From contig NC_017095.1 of assembly GCF_000235405.2 (NCBI RefSeq), forward strand, positions 372,001-436,000: 64,000 nt of DNA, given 5' to 3'. Shown here piece after piece: positions 33,831 through 42,030 of this stretch. The notes below the pieces were generated by a model. The model was not told the DNA's origin, searched no databases, and saw only the letters and a program-made list of their open reading frames with translations. The stretch is from Fervidobacterium pennivorans DSM 9078. Its GTDB lineage: Bacteria > Thermotogota > Thermotogae > Thermotogales > Fervidobacteriaceae. Position numbers and translations under genes: made by a program. Position 1 is the stretch's first letter; each line of letters opens with the position of its first letter.

Positions 33831-34295
33831 TTATGCCTCCTTCGAACAATATTCTCCAACTTTTTGTTTAAGGTCTTCTTGGATTTTTTTCAACAACCCT
33901 TCAAGCTCTTGTTTTTCCTTGTCTGATAGGCTACTTAACAAAAGTTCCTCTGCTTCTTTTAACACTGCTGAAAGGTTTTTGAGTAAGTTCTCCGATTTTT
34001 CTGTAAGGTACACACGCGTAACTCTTTTGTCTGACTCGTCTTGTATTCTTCTTATCAGACCATTTTTCTCCATCCTTCGAAGCATAATAGCAACAGTTCC
34101 TTGCTCTACACCAATTCGTTTTGCAATTTCCTTTTGGCTTAGTCCCTGATGTTTCTTGAGAACAAACAGGATAGGTATCTGGCCTGGATGAATGTTGAAC
34201 TCTCTTAGTGTTCTTTCGTGAATGAATTTGAAAACGGATCTTTGGATGGAATTCAGAAGTGCCAAAATACCAGCGTTTTCAACCAATTCCTTCAA
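33831..34295 (-). CDS. MarR-family repressor of the exporter operon
   Basis: Winged-helix regulator of about 154 residues. The recognition helix region is SQKEIAKRIGVEQGTVAIMLRRMEKNGLIRRIQDESDKRVTRVYLT, with the DxR wing typical of MarR; flanking helices form the dimer. The start is a TTG at 34295, six bases after GGAGGTG (34302-34308). The frame continues upstream to 34406, but that stretch contains the promoter and the palindromic operator, so it cannot be coding. The protein likely binds that operator and represses itself and both exporter genes. Confidence 0.88.
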   Translation of the reverse strand: MKELVENAGILALLNSIQRSVFKFIHERTLREFNIHPGQIPILFVLKKHQGLSQKEIAKRIGVEQGTVAIMLRRMEKNGLIRRIQDESDKRVTRVYLTEKSENLLKNLSAVLKEAEELLLSSLSDKEKQELEGLLKKIQEDLKQKVGEYCSKEA

Positions 34296-34349
34296 AAAAC
34301 TCACCTCCAAAAAGGCTGTAAATTTAGCAAGTTGGTTGTGGTTAATAGT

Positions 34350-34374
34350 TATACGTCTAATATTTAGACGTATA
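34350..34374. promoter_or_regulatory. MarR operator, perfect 25-bp palindrome
   Basis: Arms TATACGTCTAA (34350-34360) and TTAGACGTATA (34364-34374) are perfect inverted repeats around TAT. It covers the expected transcription start of the marR-exporter operon, 42 bases before the GGAGGTG site, a classic position for autorepression. Confidence 0.8.
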
Positions 34375-34377
34375 AGT

Positions 34378-34406
34378 ATATTAACTCTCAGCTTTGGAAA
34401 TGTCAA
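34378..34406 (-). promoter_or_regulatory. Promoter of the marR-exporter operon
   Basis: On the minus strand: TTGACA (34401-34406), 17 bases, TAATAT (34378-34383). The consensus -35 and the palindromic operator just downstream make this convincing. Confidence 0.7.
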
Positions 34407-34450
34407 TACTTATTTTTGAAAAGACTTTTTGGCGGTGTTCATCTTTGGGG

Positions 34451-34479
34451 TTTAAAATCATAGTTAATCGTGTTATAAT
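34451..34479 (+). promoter_or_regulatory. Candidate promoter of the ruvB gene run
   Basis: TTTAAA (34451-34456), 17 bases, TATAAT (34474-34479) on the plus strand, 62 bases before the first gene of the 34542-47107 run. The -35 is weak. Confidence 0.45.
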
Positions 34480-34541
34480 ATCACCAGGATAAATACGTTT
34501 TGTGACTTAAAAATACCACACAGGGGGTATATAGTATAACA

Positions 34542-35012
34542 GTGGATAAAAAGCGCTTAATATTTTACATTTTCTTTTTCTCCCTTACCTTGCTTGCCCT
34601 TGTTTTGCTTGATATGTCTGTGAGAAGTCTAAAAGTTGCTTTCAAAAAACTGGAAAGCACGAAAGTTCTTTTCAAAATCCTGAGCTGTGAGCAGAAAGGA
34701 ATTTCTTTACTTTGTGATGCATCTTTAATCGTTGAAACGCCCGGGGTAAAAAATGAAATTGAGATAGTTCAACTCCGAGTATTTACGGAAGATGGCAAAT
34801 ATATAGGAAGCTGGAACAGTGACAAGATTAGAAACCAAAACTTCAGCTTCTTAATATCTAACGCAGAACTTTTTGGAAAAATTCAAAGCGGGTCCATAAA
34901 AGTAAGCGGTTTTACTAAGGTCAGGATAGATATAGGAAAGTATGGACTAAAGATGAACCTGCCGATAGAGGAAGAGGTGAAAATCAGTGAAGGAAGACAA
35001 GGTACTCAATGA
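34542..35012 (+). CDS. Membrane-anchored protein of unknown function
   Basis: A 156-residue protein with one N-terminal membrane segment (residues 5-25, [21 protein letters not shown]) and an extracytoplasmic beta-rich domain ([23 protein letters not shown] ... [17 protein letters not shown]) that resembles LEA/WHy or LptC-like beta-sandwiches in general pattern; no family is recognised. The GTG at 34542 is 14 bases after GGGGG, an unusually long gap, so expression may be weak or the start different. It overlaps ruvB by 26 bases and heads the long gene run that includes the LptF/OstA fusion, so an envelope role is conceivable. Confidence 0.6.
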   Translation: MDKKRLIFYIFFFSLTLLALVLLDMSVRSLKVAFKKLESTKVLFKILSCEQKGISLLCDASLIVETPGVKNEIEIVQLRVFTEDGKYIGSWNSDKIRNQNFSFLISNAELFGKIQSGSIKVSGFTKVRIDIGKYGLKMNLPIEEEVKISEGRQGTQ

Positions 35013-36045
35013 AAATAACATAGCAAAGGAAAGCTTAGAAGCTCAAAGAATATTTTCACCTGAAAGAAATGCTTATGATACATACTCTTTAAGGCCTAAG
35101 TTTTTGTCTGAGTATATAGGTCAAGATAACATCAAAGAGCGTTTAAAACTTGCGATATCTGCTTCAAAAATGCGTGGTGAACAACTTGACCATATACTTT
35201 TAGCTGGTCCTCCAGGACTTGGAAAAACAACACTTGCCGTTGTTATAGCTAACGAGCTCAATGCTAACATCCATATTACAAGTGGTCCCGTTCTTGAAAA
35301 GCAGGGAGACCTCGCAGCGATATTAACGAATCTAGAGCGTGGAGATGTTCTATTTATAGATGAAATTCACAGAATGAACAGGAGTGTTGAAGAGATACTT
35401 TATTCTGCTATGGAAGATTTTCAGATTGATATAATGATTGGAAAGGGACCTGCTGCAAGGTCTATTAGGGTGGATTTGCAACCGTTTACACTTATTGGCG
35501 CAACAACGCGAAGTGGATTGCTTACTTCCCCTCTGAGGAACAGATTTGGTATGATATTTGAGATGAGTTTCTACGCGGAGGAAGAGCTTGGTTTAATAAT
35601 AACTCGAGCTGCTCAGGTAATGGGTGTCACGATAGAACCAGAAGCGGCTTTGTTGATTGCACGACGTTCGCGTGGAACACCAAGAATTGCAATTAGGTTA
35701 TTAAAACGTGTTCGAGATTTGAGTACTGTAAAAGGTTCGCAAATCATAGATACGGGAACTGTTAACGAAGTTATGAATTTGCTAGGAATCGATGAGTACG
35801 GATTGGATGAGATGGATAGAAAGCTTTTGAAAGTCATTATCGAGGTTTATAAAGGCGGACCCGTAGGATTGAAAGCGCTTGCTGCTTCGTTAGGAATTAC
35901 AGAAGACACGATTGCAGAAGTATACGAACCATTTCTTGTGCAAAGTGGTTTTTTGGCAAGAACAGCTCGGGGAAGAATGGTAACCGAAAAAACTTACAAA
36001 TACTTTGGAATAAACACATTGGGGGGGCTCTTCGGTGATTACTGA
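34987..36045 (+). CDS. ruvB: Holliday junction branch-migration helicase RuvB
   Basis: AAA+ motor that, with RuvA, drives branch migration of Holliday junctions. N-terminal [25 protein letters not shown], Walker [10 protein letters not shown] near residue 75, Walker [11 protein letters not shown], sensor [18 protein letters not shown], and the C-terminal winged helix ([33 protein letters not shown]) are all intact. The GTG at 34987 has GAAGAGGTGA upstream. Its stop overlaps the start of the YggS gene by 11 bases. ruvA and ruvC are not in the window. Confidence 0.97.
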   Translation: MKEDKVLNENNIAKESLEAQRIFSPERNAYDTYSLRPKFLSEYIGQDNIKERLKLAISASKMRGEQLDHILLAGPPGLGKTTLAVVIANELNANIHITSGPVLEKQGDLAAILTNLERGDVLFIDEIHRMNRSVEEILYSAMEDFQIDIMIGKGPAARSIRVDLQPFTLIGATTRSGLLTSPLRNRFGMIFEMSFYAEEELGLIITRAAQVMGVTIEPEAALLIARRSRGTPRIAIRLLKRVRDLSTVKGSQIIDTGTVNEVMNLLGIDEYGLDEMDRKLLKVIIEVYKGGPVGLKALAASLGITEDTIAEVYEPFLVQSGFLARTARGRMVTEKTYKYFGINTLGGLFGDY

Positions 36046-36733
36046 AGAAGAACTCAGGAAAAATTATGAGACTGTTTTGAATAACATAAGGATTCACGCC
36101 GAGAAAGTTGGTCGTAATTGCGATGAAATAAAGCTTGTTGCAGTTACGAAGACACAACCTATAGAAGTGCTGAATCTTGCACTAAATGTTGGGATAAAAG
36201 TATTTGGGGAAAACTATGCCCAGGAATTAAGAGACAAAGCCAAAGTTCTTCAGAACTTAGGCATAGAGTGGCATTTTATAGGAAGAATTCAAACAAACAA
36301 AGTTAAATACATAGTTCCTGTTGCAAAGTTGATTCACTCAGTTTACAGGCTTGAAGAACTGGAAGAGATTGATAAAGTGGCAAAAAAACTTGATAAGACG
36401 CAACTTGTGTTGCTCGAAGTAAACGTCTCTGGTGAAGAAACAAAAGCAGGTTTGCAACCAGAACAGGTAAGGAATTTCCTAATAGAAGCAAGTAAATATA
36501 CCAACGTTAAAATAGTCGGATTGATGACTATGGCACCATACATTGAACCAGAAATGACAAGAGTGTATTTTAAAAAGTTAAGAGCTCTGAGAGACGAACT
36601 GAAAAGCGATTTTCCAGATATTGTTGAACTTTCGATGGGAATGACAAATGATTATACTGTTGCTGTTGAGGAAGGTAGCACTATTGTAAGGATTGGCACA
36701 GCTTTATTTGGCGAAAGAAAATCTAAGAGATAA
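36035..36733 (+). CDS. YggS-family pyridoxal-phosphate homeostasis protein
   Basis: Single-domain alanine-racemase-fold protein that binds pyridoxal phosphate and helps keep B6 levels balanced; no enzyme activity is established. [15 protein letters not shown] carries the PLP lysine; [32 protein letters not shown] and LSMGMTNDY are family hallmarks. 232 residues, normal. The start is a GTG at 36035 after GGGGGGG, overlapping ruvB. yggT follows, the usual neighbour in many bacteria. Confidence 0.95.
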   Translation: MITEEELRKNYETVLNNIRIHAEKVGRNCDEIKLVAVTKTQPIEVLNLALNVGIKVFGENYAQELRDKAKVLQNLGIEWHFIGRIQTNKVKYIVPVAKLIHSVYRLEELEEIDKVAKKLDKTQLVLLEVNVSGEETKAGLQPEQVRNFLIEASKYTNVKIVGLMTMAPYIEPEMTRVYFKKLRALRDELKSDFPDIVELSMGMTNDYTVAVEEGSTIVRIGTALFGERKSKR

Positions 36734-36752
36734 CAAAAAAAGGGGTGAGTTT

Positions 36753-37049
36753 ATGTTTATTATAGGCAACTTTTTTTACGCAATCGGCATAGTTCTTCGG
36801 ATAATTATTAATTTTGAAACAGCCGTGATAATAATCGCTGCGATACTCAGTTGGATACCACAAGCTTATTCTTTCCGGCTTTACCACATTTTGCGCGAGC
36901 TTGCAGATATTGTTGAAAGGCCTATTAGAAAGGTAATTCCACCAATTGGTTATATAGATATAACGCCACTTATAGCGATTTTACTTCTTGTCTTTTTGGA
37001 TAGGTTCCTTGCCCAGTCGTTAATTGACTTGGGGTGGAGATTACGGTGA
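36753..37049 (+). CDS. YggT-family membrane protein
   Basis: A 98-residue integral membrane protein with two or three hydrophobic segments (NFFYAIGIVLRIIINFETAVIIIAAILSWI; YIDITPLIAILLLVFLDRFL) and the family motif LADIVERPIRKVIPP between them. YggT proteins occur next to yggS and cell-division genes and have been linked to osmotic and envelope functions. ATG at 36753 after AGGGGTGA; the frame is open further upstream but inside yggS. Overlaps the NAD kinase start by four bases. Confidence 0.9.
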   Translation: MFIIGNFFYAIGIVLRIIINFETAVIIIAAILSWIPQAYSFRLYHILRELADIVERPIRKVIPPIGYIDITPLIAILLLVFLDRFLAQSLIDLGWRLR

Positions 37050-37849
37050 GGACTGGAATTTTCTACAGGACGGACTACGTAGTCTCAGCAAAGGAAGTGT
37101 ACGAAAAGCTGAAAAGTCATTTTGATATTTTGTTTTTCAAAGACTCGTCAGAAAACTTTCCAGAAAGTGTAGAAGATAAAACATTTGAACCACAAGTTGT
37201 CATCTCCGTTGGTGGGGATGGCACGGTTCTTCGTGTTTTGAAAAAGGTCAAATGTCCAGTGATAGGAGTTAAAGCTGGAAGACTGGGATTTTTCTCCGGA
37301 TACCTACTTTCAGAAATCGACAAACTCATTGAAGACTTAAAAAATTGGAATTTCATAGAAGATAAAAGGTGGATGCTTAGGGTTGAAAGCCACTCAGGGG
37401 TTTTTTTCGCCATAAATGACGCTGTTTTGCAAAAAGATGTCTCTCAGAAAATCGTTGATTTTACAGTAGAAATGACAGATGGAACTTTTTACTACCATGC
37501 TGATGGTTTAGTAGTGAGCACCCCTACAGGTTCTTCCGCATACGCGTTGGCTCTTGGCGGACCTATAATCCTTCCAAACGTTGAAGCATTTGAAATCACC
37601 CCCATGGCACCGCAGTTTTTGGCTACACGTAGTTTGGTTATACCAAGTACAGAGAAGATAAAAATTACTGTGAACGATCCGGTTAATCTTGTGGTTGATG
37701 GAGATGTTGTAGGAAAAGTTAAAGAAGTGCATGTCAGAAAATGTTCTAAGGTAATAACGCTGCTGCGTCCGAAGTCTTATGACTTTTCAACCTCGATTAA
37801 AGAAAAAATCGGATACGGTAAGATGTTTCTTAAGAATGGTTCTGAGTGA
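37046..37849 (+). CDS. nadK: NAD kinase
   Basis: Phosphorylates NAD to NADP using ATP or polyphosphate. The GGDGTVLR motif at residue 56, with Asp as catalytic base, the NDAVLQKD region and the glycine-rich HADGLVVSTPTGSSAYALALGGPI stretch are all present. 267 residues. The GTG at 37046 lies six bases after GGGGTGGAG and overlaps the yggT stop; a GTG at 37034 falls within that site. Cytoplasmic. Confidence 0.95.
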   Translation: MRTGIFYRTDYVVSAKEVYEKLKSHFDILFFKDSSENFPESVEDKTFEPQVVISVGGDGTVLRVLKKVKCPVIGVKAGRLGFFSGYLLSEIDKLIEDLKNWNFIEDKRWMLRVESHSGVFFAINDAVLQKDVSQKIVDFTVEMTDGTFYYHADGLVVSTPTGSSAYALALGGPIILPNVEAFEITPMAPQFLATRSLVIPSTEKIKITVNDPVNLVVDGDVVGKVKEVHVRKCSKVITLLRPKSYDFSTSIKEKIGYGKMFLKNGSE

Positions 37850-37895
37850 TAATTAGCGCTTTTCGAAATCATAGTTAGGATGCAAGGTGATTGAT

Positions 37896-38603
37896 GTGAA
37901 ATGGATAATAAAAGAAAAGCTCGAAGAATTAAAGAAGTATGTTGTGAAAGAAGGATGGTATGTAGAAGATATATTCCAGAATTGTTCCGTAGCATTTAGG
38001 GAACGAAACGATGTTATTGCAAAAGAAGTTAACAACAATTACTGGGACGTTTACAATGAGTATCTTATGATTCTTGAGTTTTCCCAACAACTCTTTGGTA
38101 TGTTCACACCAGACAAACGCGACCTACGATTTATATCTGGTTCTGTCATTATTGCTAAGATTCTACTTGATATAGCTGCCAGGTTGCGAGACATAGCTTC
38201 TGACATTATGGATTTAGTTAAGGAGCCAGATATAAACCAGAGCATTTCAATTCCGGATATGTTTAGATTTTCGCAAAGGATGTTGAGAAAATCACTGAGA
38301 GTGTATGTGGACCAGAACCTCGAAGGTGCTGCTGCAATTTGTGCTCAGGATGCACAAATTGATGAGTCTTACTCAAAATTCAACGAAGAAATAGTTCGAC
38401 TGATTCAAGATAATCCAAGAGTTGTTAAACGTGCGTTGATATTGATGGACATCTCAAAAGGGTTGGAGGAGATATCAGATTATTCGGTTCAGATAATCGA
38501 AGTTACCCACTTCATTATTACGGGCAAATACTATACATGCTACAAAGACTCACTTAAAGAGTTTTCCTTGGAACTCTTCAAAGACTTGTCTCAGCAAAGC
38601 TGA
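37896..38603 (+). CDS. PhoU-like helical-bundle protein
   Basis: A 235-residue all-helical protein built of two three-helix PhoU-like repeats: WDVYNEYLMILEFSQQLFGMFTPDKRDLRFISGSVIIAKILLDIAARLRDIASDI and the second ending RVVKRALILMDISKGLEEISDYSVQIIEVTHFIITGKYY. The acidic (E/D)xxxD metal-contact pattern is partly kept (LRDIASDI, LEEISDYS). PhoU proteins damp phosphate uptake, but no pst genes are near, so the partner is unknown. The GTG at 37896 follows AAGGTG by six bases; a GTG at 37887 overlaps it. Lies between nadK and the LptF/OstA fusion. Confidence 0.75.
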   Translation: MKWIIKEKLEELKKYVVKEGWYVEDIFQNCSVAFRERNDVIAKEVNNNYWDVYNEYLMILEFSQQLFGMFTPDKRDLRFISGSVIIAKILLDIAARLRDIASDIMDLVKEPDINQSISIPDMFRFSQRMLRKSLRVYVDQNLEGAAAICAQDAQIDESYSKFNEEIVRLIQDNPRVVKRALILMDISKGLEEISDYSVQIIEVTHFIITGKYYTCYKDSLKEFSLELFKDLSQQS

Positions 38604-38675
38604 AAAGTGTTACGTGTGTAGGTTCTGACCTTAAGGTCTATTCCACCAAACAATTTTCTTCAGGAGGGATATACC

Positions 38676-41600
38676 CTGAAAACTCTCACAAAATACGTAC
38701 TCAAACAATCACTTAAGCCTTTTTTCATGGGGCTCGCTGGGTTCATTGTCTTTGTAAGTGTCGAATGGTTATACCAAATCTCTGATTACATAATAAGAAA
38801 CAGGGTAGGAGTTTCAAAGCTCTTATTGTTTGTCGCGTACAACATTCCTTACTTCACGGTTCTTGGTATACCGGTAGGTGTGCTTTTTGCGATATTTTGG
38901 GTGATTAGCGAAATGTCGACAAATAGGGAAATTACAGCAATATTGGTCCATGGAATCTCGTCAAAAAGGCTAGTGACCCCGTTTTTGATTCTTTCAATAT
39001 TATTGGGATTTTTTTCTTGGCTTCTGAATGATTACATCGTTCCTAACGCAAATTACAAATCGTCTCAGGTATTGAATCTGTACATCCTTCAATCTCCGGA
39101 AACTGTTATCAAAACAAATATGCTTGTAGAGCTTGAAAAAGATGTCTACTTTTACGTAAAGCAATATGACAAGCAAAAAGGAGAACTATACGATGTCGTT
39201 CTTTTCAGAAACGAAGAAGGAAACGAACAGATTTTAACATCAAAGAAAGTCATAAAGAAAGAAGACGGCTGGTATTTGCTTGACGGTAACATGTATATTG
39301 TTGAGCTGGAGACTGGGTTTCTAAAACTGGATATGCAATTTAGGGAAATGAAGTTAGATGTCGCAGGCGAAATTGAACAGATGCTTAGAGCCTATAAAAC
39401 AACTCGTGATAAGACTTCAAAGGAACTTCGCGAACAGCTCGAGACTTACAAAAAACTGGGCATAAACACTGCTTCTCTAACTGTAGAATTGCATCAGCGT
39501 TACGCAACAGCCCTTGGCTCTTTAGTTATAGTACTCATAGGCTTGCCTGTATCGTTACTCTTTGGTTTTTCAAGCAAATCCTGGAGTGTAATTTTGACGT
39601 TCGTACTCGTTGTGCTTTATCAGGGTTCTGGAGCATGGCTTTCTGGGATGGGAAAGGAAGGACTTATGGATCCAGTATTGGCTACCTGGTTACCAAACAT
39701 AATGTTTGCAGTGGTCGGGCTCATACTCTACTTGCTTATGGATACGCCGATAGCTTACAAAGCAAGAGAAATTCTCAGTAAATTCTTTGTAGCATTTTTA
39801 ATCTTTGTTTCCTTTTCTTTACTTCTCTCATCAACGGGGTTTGCTGGTGATCTGAAAGTTACTGCAAGTATTGCGAACTTTTCGGAAACTTCTGTTTTTT
39901 TAAAAGACAAAATTACAGTAGTATGGGATAAATACAGACTTGAATGTGATGAGGCCACTGCTACACTGGAGAATGGTAAGGTAAAAACAGTATTTGCTTC
40001 CGGAAATGTCTCATTCTACGATGGTGATAGGAAATACGTTGCAAAATCGCTTACTTACCACTTTGAAACAAGTAGAGTGCTCGTAGTTAACGCAAAGACC
40101 ATCTATAATTACAATTACAAAGGTAAGAACGTTCCCATATACGTGTATGGTTCAGAGATAGAGGTCGAAAACATAAACGACGAGAGAATAATGCAAGTAG
40201 AAATACGTAATCCTTCAATAACTACTTGTAGCTATGAAGAACCTCACTATTTAATACTCTCAGAAGAAGTTTATGTTTTGGAAAATAAATACATCATTGC
40301 CACAAACTCGTTCCTTGTAGTTCTTGGAGTTCCCATTTTCCCATACCCAGTTTTTGTGACAGCACTCCAAGGTGAACCACCGTATTCTCTGACTTTTACT
40401 TTAGGTAATACATTTGGAGTTTCTCAAACCTTTGCTTTCAATGTTAACAACTGGAATACGAAGTTGGTTTTGGGAACAGACAACATAACGTTTCAAGCCA
40501 ACGATAACATCACCAAGCTGAATAAAGTATCATACGACCTGAAAGCGGACAGATTTGAGTTTACGCTCTTTCCCCTAACTTATAGGTATTCCAACAAAAC
40601 GGTATATTATAAATACGACGGCATGGTTTACCTTGAAGGTAACTATCTCTCAGATTCTAACTATTACCAGAGAATAGGGCTTTCATTACAAGATGAAAAG
40701 GCACAACTTTACTTTAAGCCTTACATAATGTACGACGCTCGTTTGACAGATACGATAATTCATATTAACGGTGGTGTTAAAAATGTGTCCTTTGTCATCT
40801 TAGATGCTAATATCCTCAGCCTTAGCTTCGATAATAACTTAAACCTAAGAACTGATGGATATTTAGCATCGTTACAAAGAGATTGGATGCCAACGTACCG
40901 AGGTACATATAATTTGAATATCGCCAATAATGTCATTAAGTATACTCTCAACCTGTCTGGCGTATTGTCCGAAAGCGATCAAAACACAACTTTTCTTTAC
41001 ACCTACCAATTTCCCTGGACTTTTAAATGGGACTCATTCACCACCAATTTCAACTACACTTTCAATATCAAGGCAGTTTCAAACATATCTGCAACAAAAA
41101 CAGAATCACTTGGCATGTTTGACAGATACCTTTTAGATTTGAGTTATAGTATAGGTCCGTTCCGATTGACAGGTAGTTGGGAACAATCTTTTGCATTTTT
41201 AGATGAGCCAAAGACAACCAACAAAAATATTTTTAAACTTACATTTAACTTAAACTCTGACAAGCTAAGGGCAAGTGTTAGTAGAGGTATCGACTTTCTT
41301 AATAGCAAACAATTACCAGACACATTTACTATAAGATATTCGGAACAATTTGGTTCAGTTAATGCAAGCGGTTTAATCTCAGGAACATACGACAATAATA
41401 ACGCAAAGCTTGGTGTTCAGAACATCAATTTTGGAATTGGTTTCAAAGATATTCAGGCAAATTACTCTCTACAATTTTCAGTAATTCCTGGAAATCCAAT
41501 AGCAGTGTTTGTCCACACTCTAAAATATTCCAACCTCAGTGCAACGATTTATCAAAAACCTGATTATATAGAGAGAGCCACTGTGTCCGGTTCGTTTAAC

Positions 41601-42020
41601 TTGTTTGATTACAATAGTAAGATAAGCGGAACTTACCACGTGCGAACAGCAGGGGCAGAACCAAATTGGAGCTTGTCTTACAGCATGGAAAAGAAAGATG
41701 AGAAATATGTAATATCGTACAACATAGATAATACAAAAAGGTATCTTCTTGAATTGAGCACAAAAAAGATAGATCCAAACATTTATATAAAGATTAGGTA
41801 CGACCCATCAAGAAATGTTATTGATAGCATGAATTTATCAATTGATAAGTCCTTGCACTGTTGGAGGCTTCTTATAGGTGCAGACTTATCATACAAAAGC
41901 ACTGGTAACTGGTTAGATTTCTTGGACAGGCTTACTCTTAAATTATATCTTACGGACATATCTGACATTTTCTTCCTTTTGGATCCAAAGACAGGTCAAT
42001 TCCAATTCAGTGGGATGTGA
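38676..42020 (+). CDS. Fusion: LptF/LptG-type permease + OstA/LptD-like beta-rich protein
   Basis: A 1114-residue protein. Residues 1-365 form an LptF/LptG (YjgP/YjgQ) permease: six membrane segments with a large extracytoplasmic loop (about 126-285), opening KTLTKYVLKQSLKPFFMGLAGF as usual for the family. A hydrophobic stretch (370-387) ending STGFAGDL looks like a retained signal peptide. Residues 392-540 resemble an OstA/LptA domain (DKYRLECDEATATLENGKVKTVFASGNVSFYDG), and 540-1114 are Asn/Tyr/Ser-rich alternating strands like an LptD barrel. The start is set at CTG 38676: GGAGGG (38663-38668) is seven bases before it, while the ATG at 38727 has none and would cut off 17 conserved residues. 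The last bases overlap tilS if its GTG is used. Confidence 0.82.
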   Translation: MKTLTKYVLKQSLKPFFMGLAGFIVFVSVEWLYQISDYIIRNRVGVSKLLLFVAYNIPYFTVLGIPVGVLFAIFWVISEMSTNREITAILVHGISSKRLVTPFLILSILLGFFSWLLNDYIVPNANYKSSQVLNLYILQSPETVIKTNMLVELEKDVYFYVKQYDKQKGELYDVVLFRNEEGNEQILTSKKVIKKEDGWYLLDGNMYIVELETGFLKLDMQFREMKLDVAGEIEQMLRAYKTTRDKTSKELREQLETYKKLGINTASLTVELHQRYATALGSLVIVLIGLPVSLLFGFSSKSWSVILTFVLVVLYQGSGAWLSGMGKEGLMDPVLATWLPNIMFAVVGLILYLLMDTPIAYKAREILSKFFVAFLIFVSFSLLLSSTGFAGDLKVTASIANFSETSVFLKDKITVVWDKYRLECDEATATLENGKVKTVFASGNVSFYDGDRKYVAKSLTYHFETSRVLVVNAKTIYNYNYKGKNVPIYVYGSEIEVENINDERIMQVEIRNPSITTCSYEEPHYLILSEEVYVLENKYIIATNSFLVVLGVPIFPYPVFVTALQGEPPYSLTFTLGNTFGVSQTFAFNVNNWNTKLVLGTDNITFQANDNITKLNKVSYDLKADRFEFTLFPLTYRYSNKTVYYKYDGMVYLEGNYLSDSNYYQRIGLSLQDEKAQLYFKPYIMYDARLTDTIIHINGGVKNVSFVILDANILSLSFDNNLNLRTDGYLASLQRDWMPTYRGTYNLNIANNVIKYTLNLSGVLSESDQNTTFLYTYQFPWTFKWDSFTTNFNYTFNIKAVSNISATKTESLGMFDRYLLDLSYSIGPFRLTGSWEQSFAFLDEPKTTNKNIFKLTFNLNSDKLRASVSRGIDFLNSKQLPDTFTIRYSEQFGSVNASGLISGTYDNNNAKLGVQNINFGIGFKDIQANYSLQFSVIPGNPIAVFVHTLKYSNLSATIYQKPDYIERATVSGSFNLFDYNSKISGTYHVRTAGAEPNWSLSYSMEKKDEKYVISYNIDNTKRYLLELSTKKIDPNIYIKIRYDPSRNVIDSMNLSIDKSLHCWRLLIGADLSYKSTGNWLDFLDRLTLKLYLTDISDIFFLLDPKTGQFQFSGM

Positions 42021-42030
42021 TAAGAAAAAT

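Noticed and set aside
34295-34406. Longer MarR protein starting at 34406.
   Set aside because: The extra codons cover the TTGACA promoter and palindromic operator, while a TTG at 34295 has a perfect GGAGGTG site.
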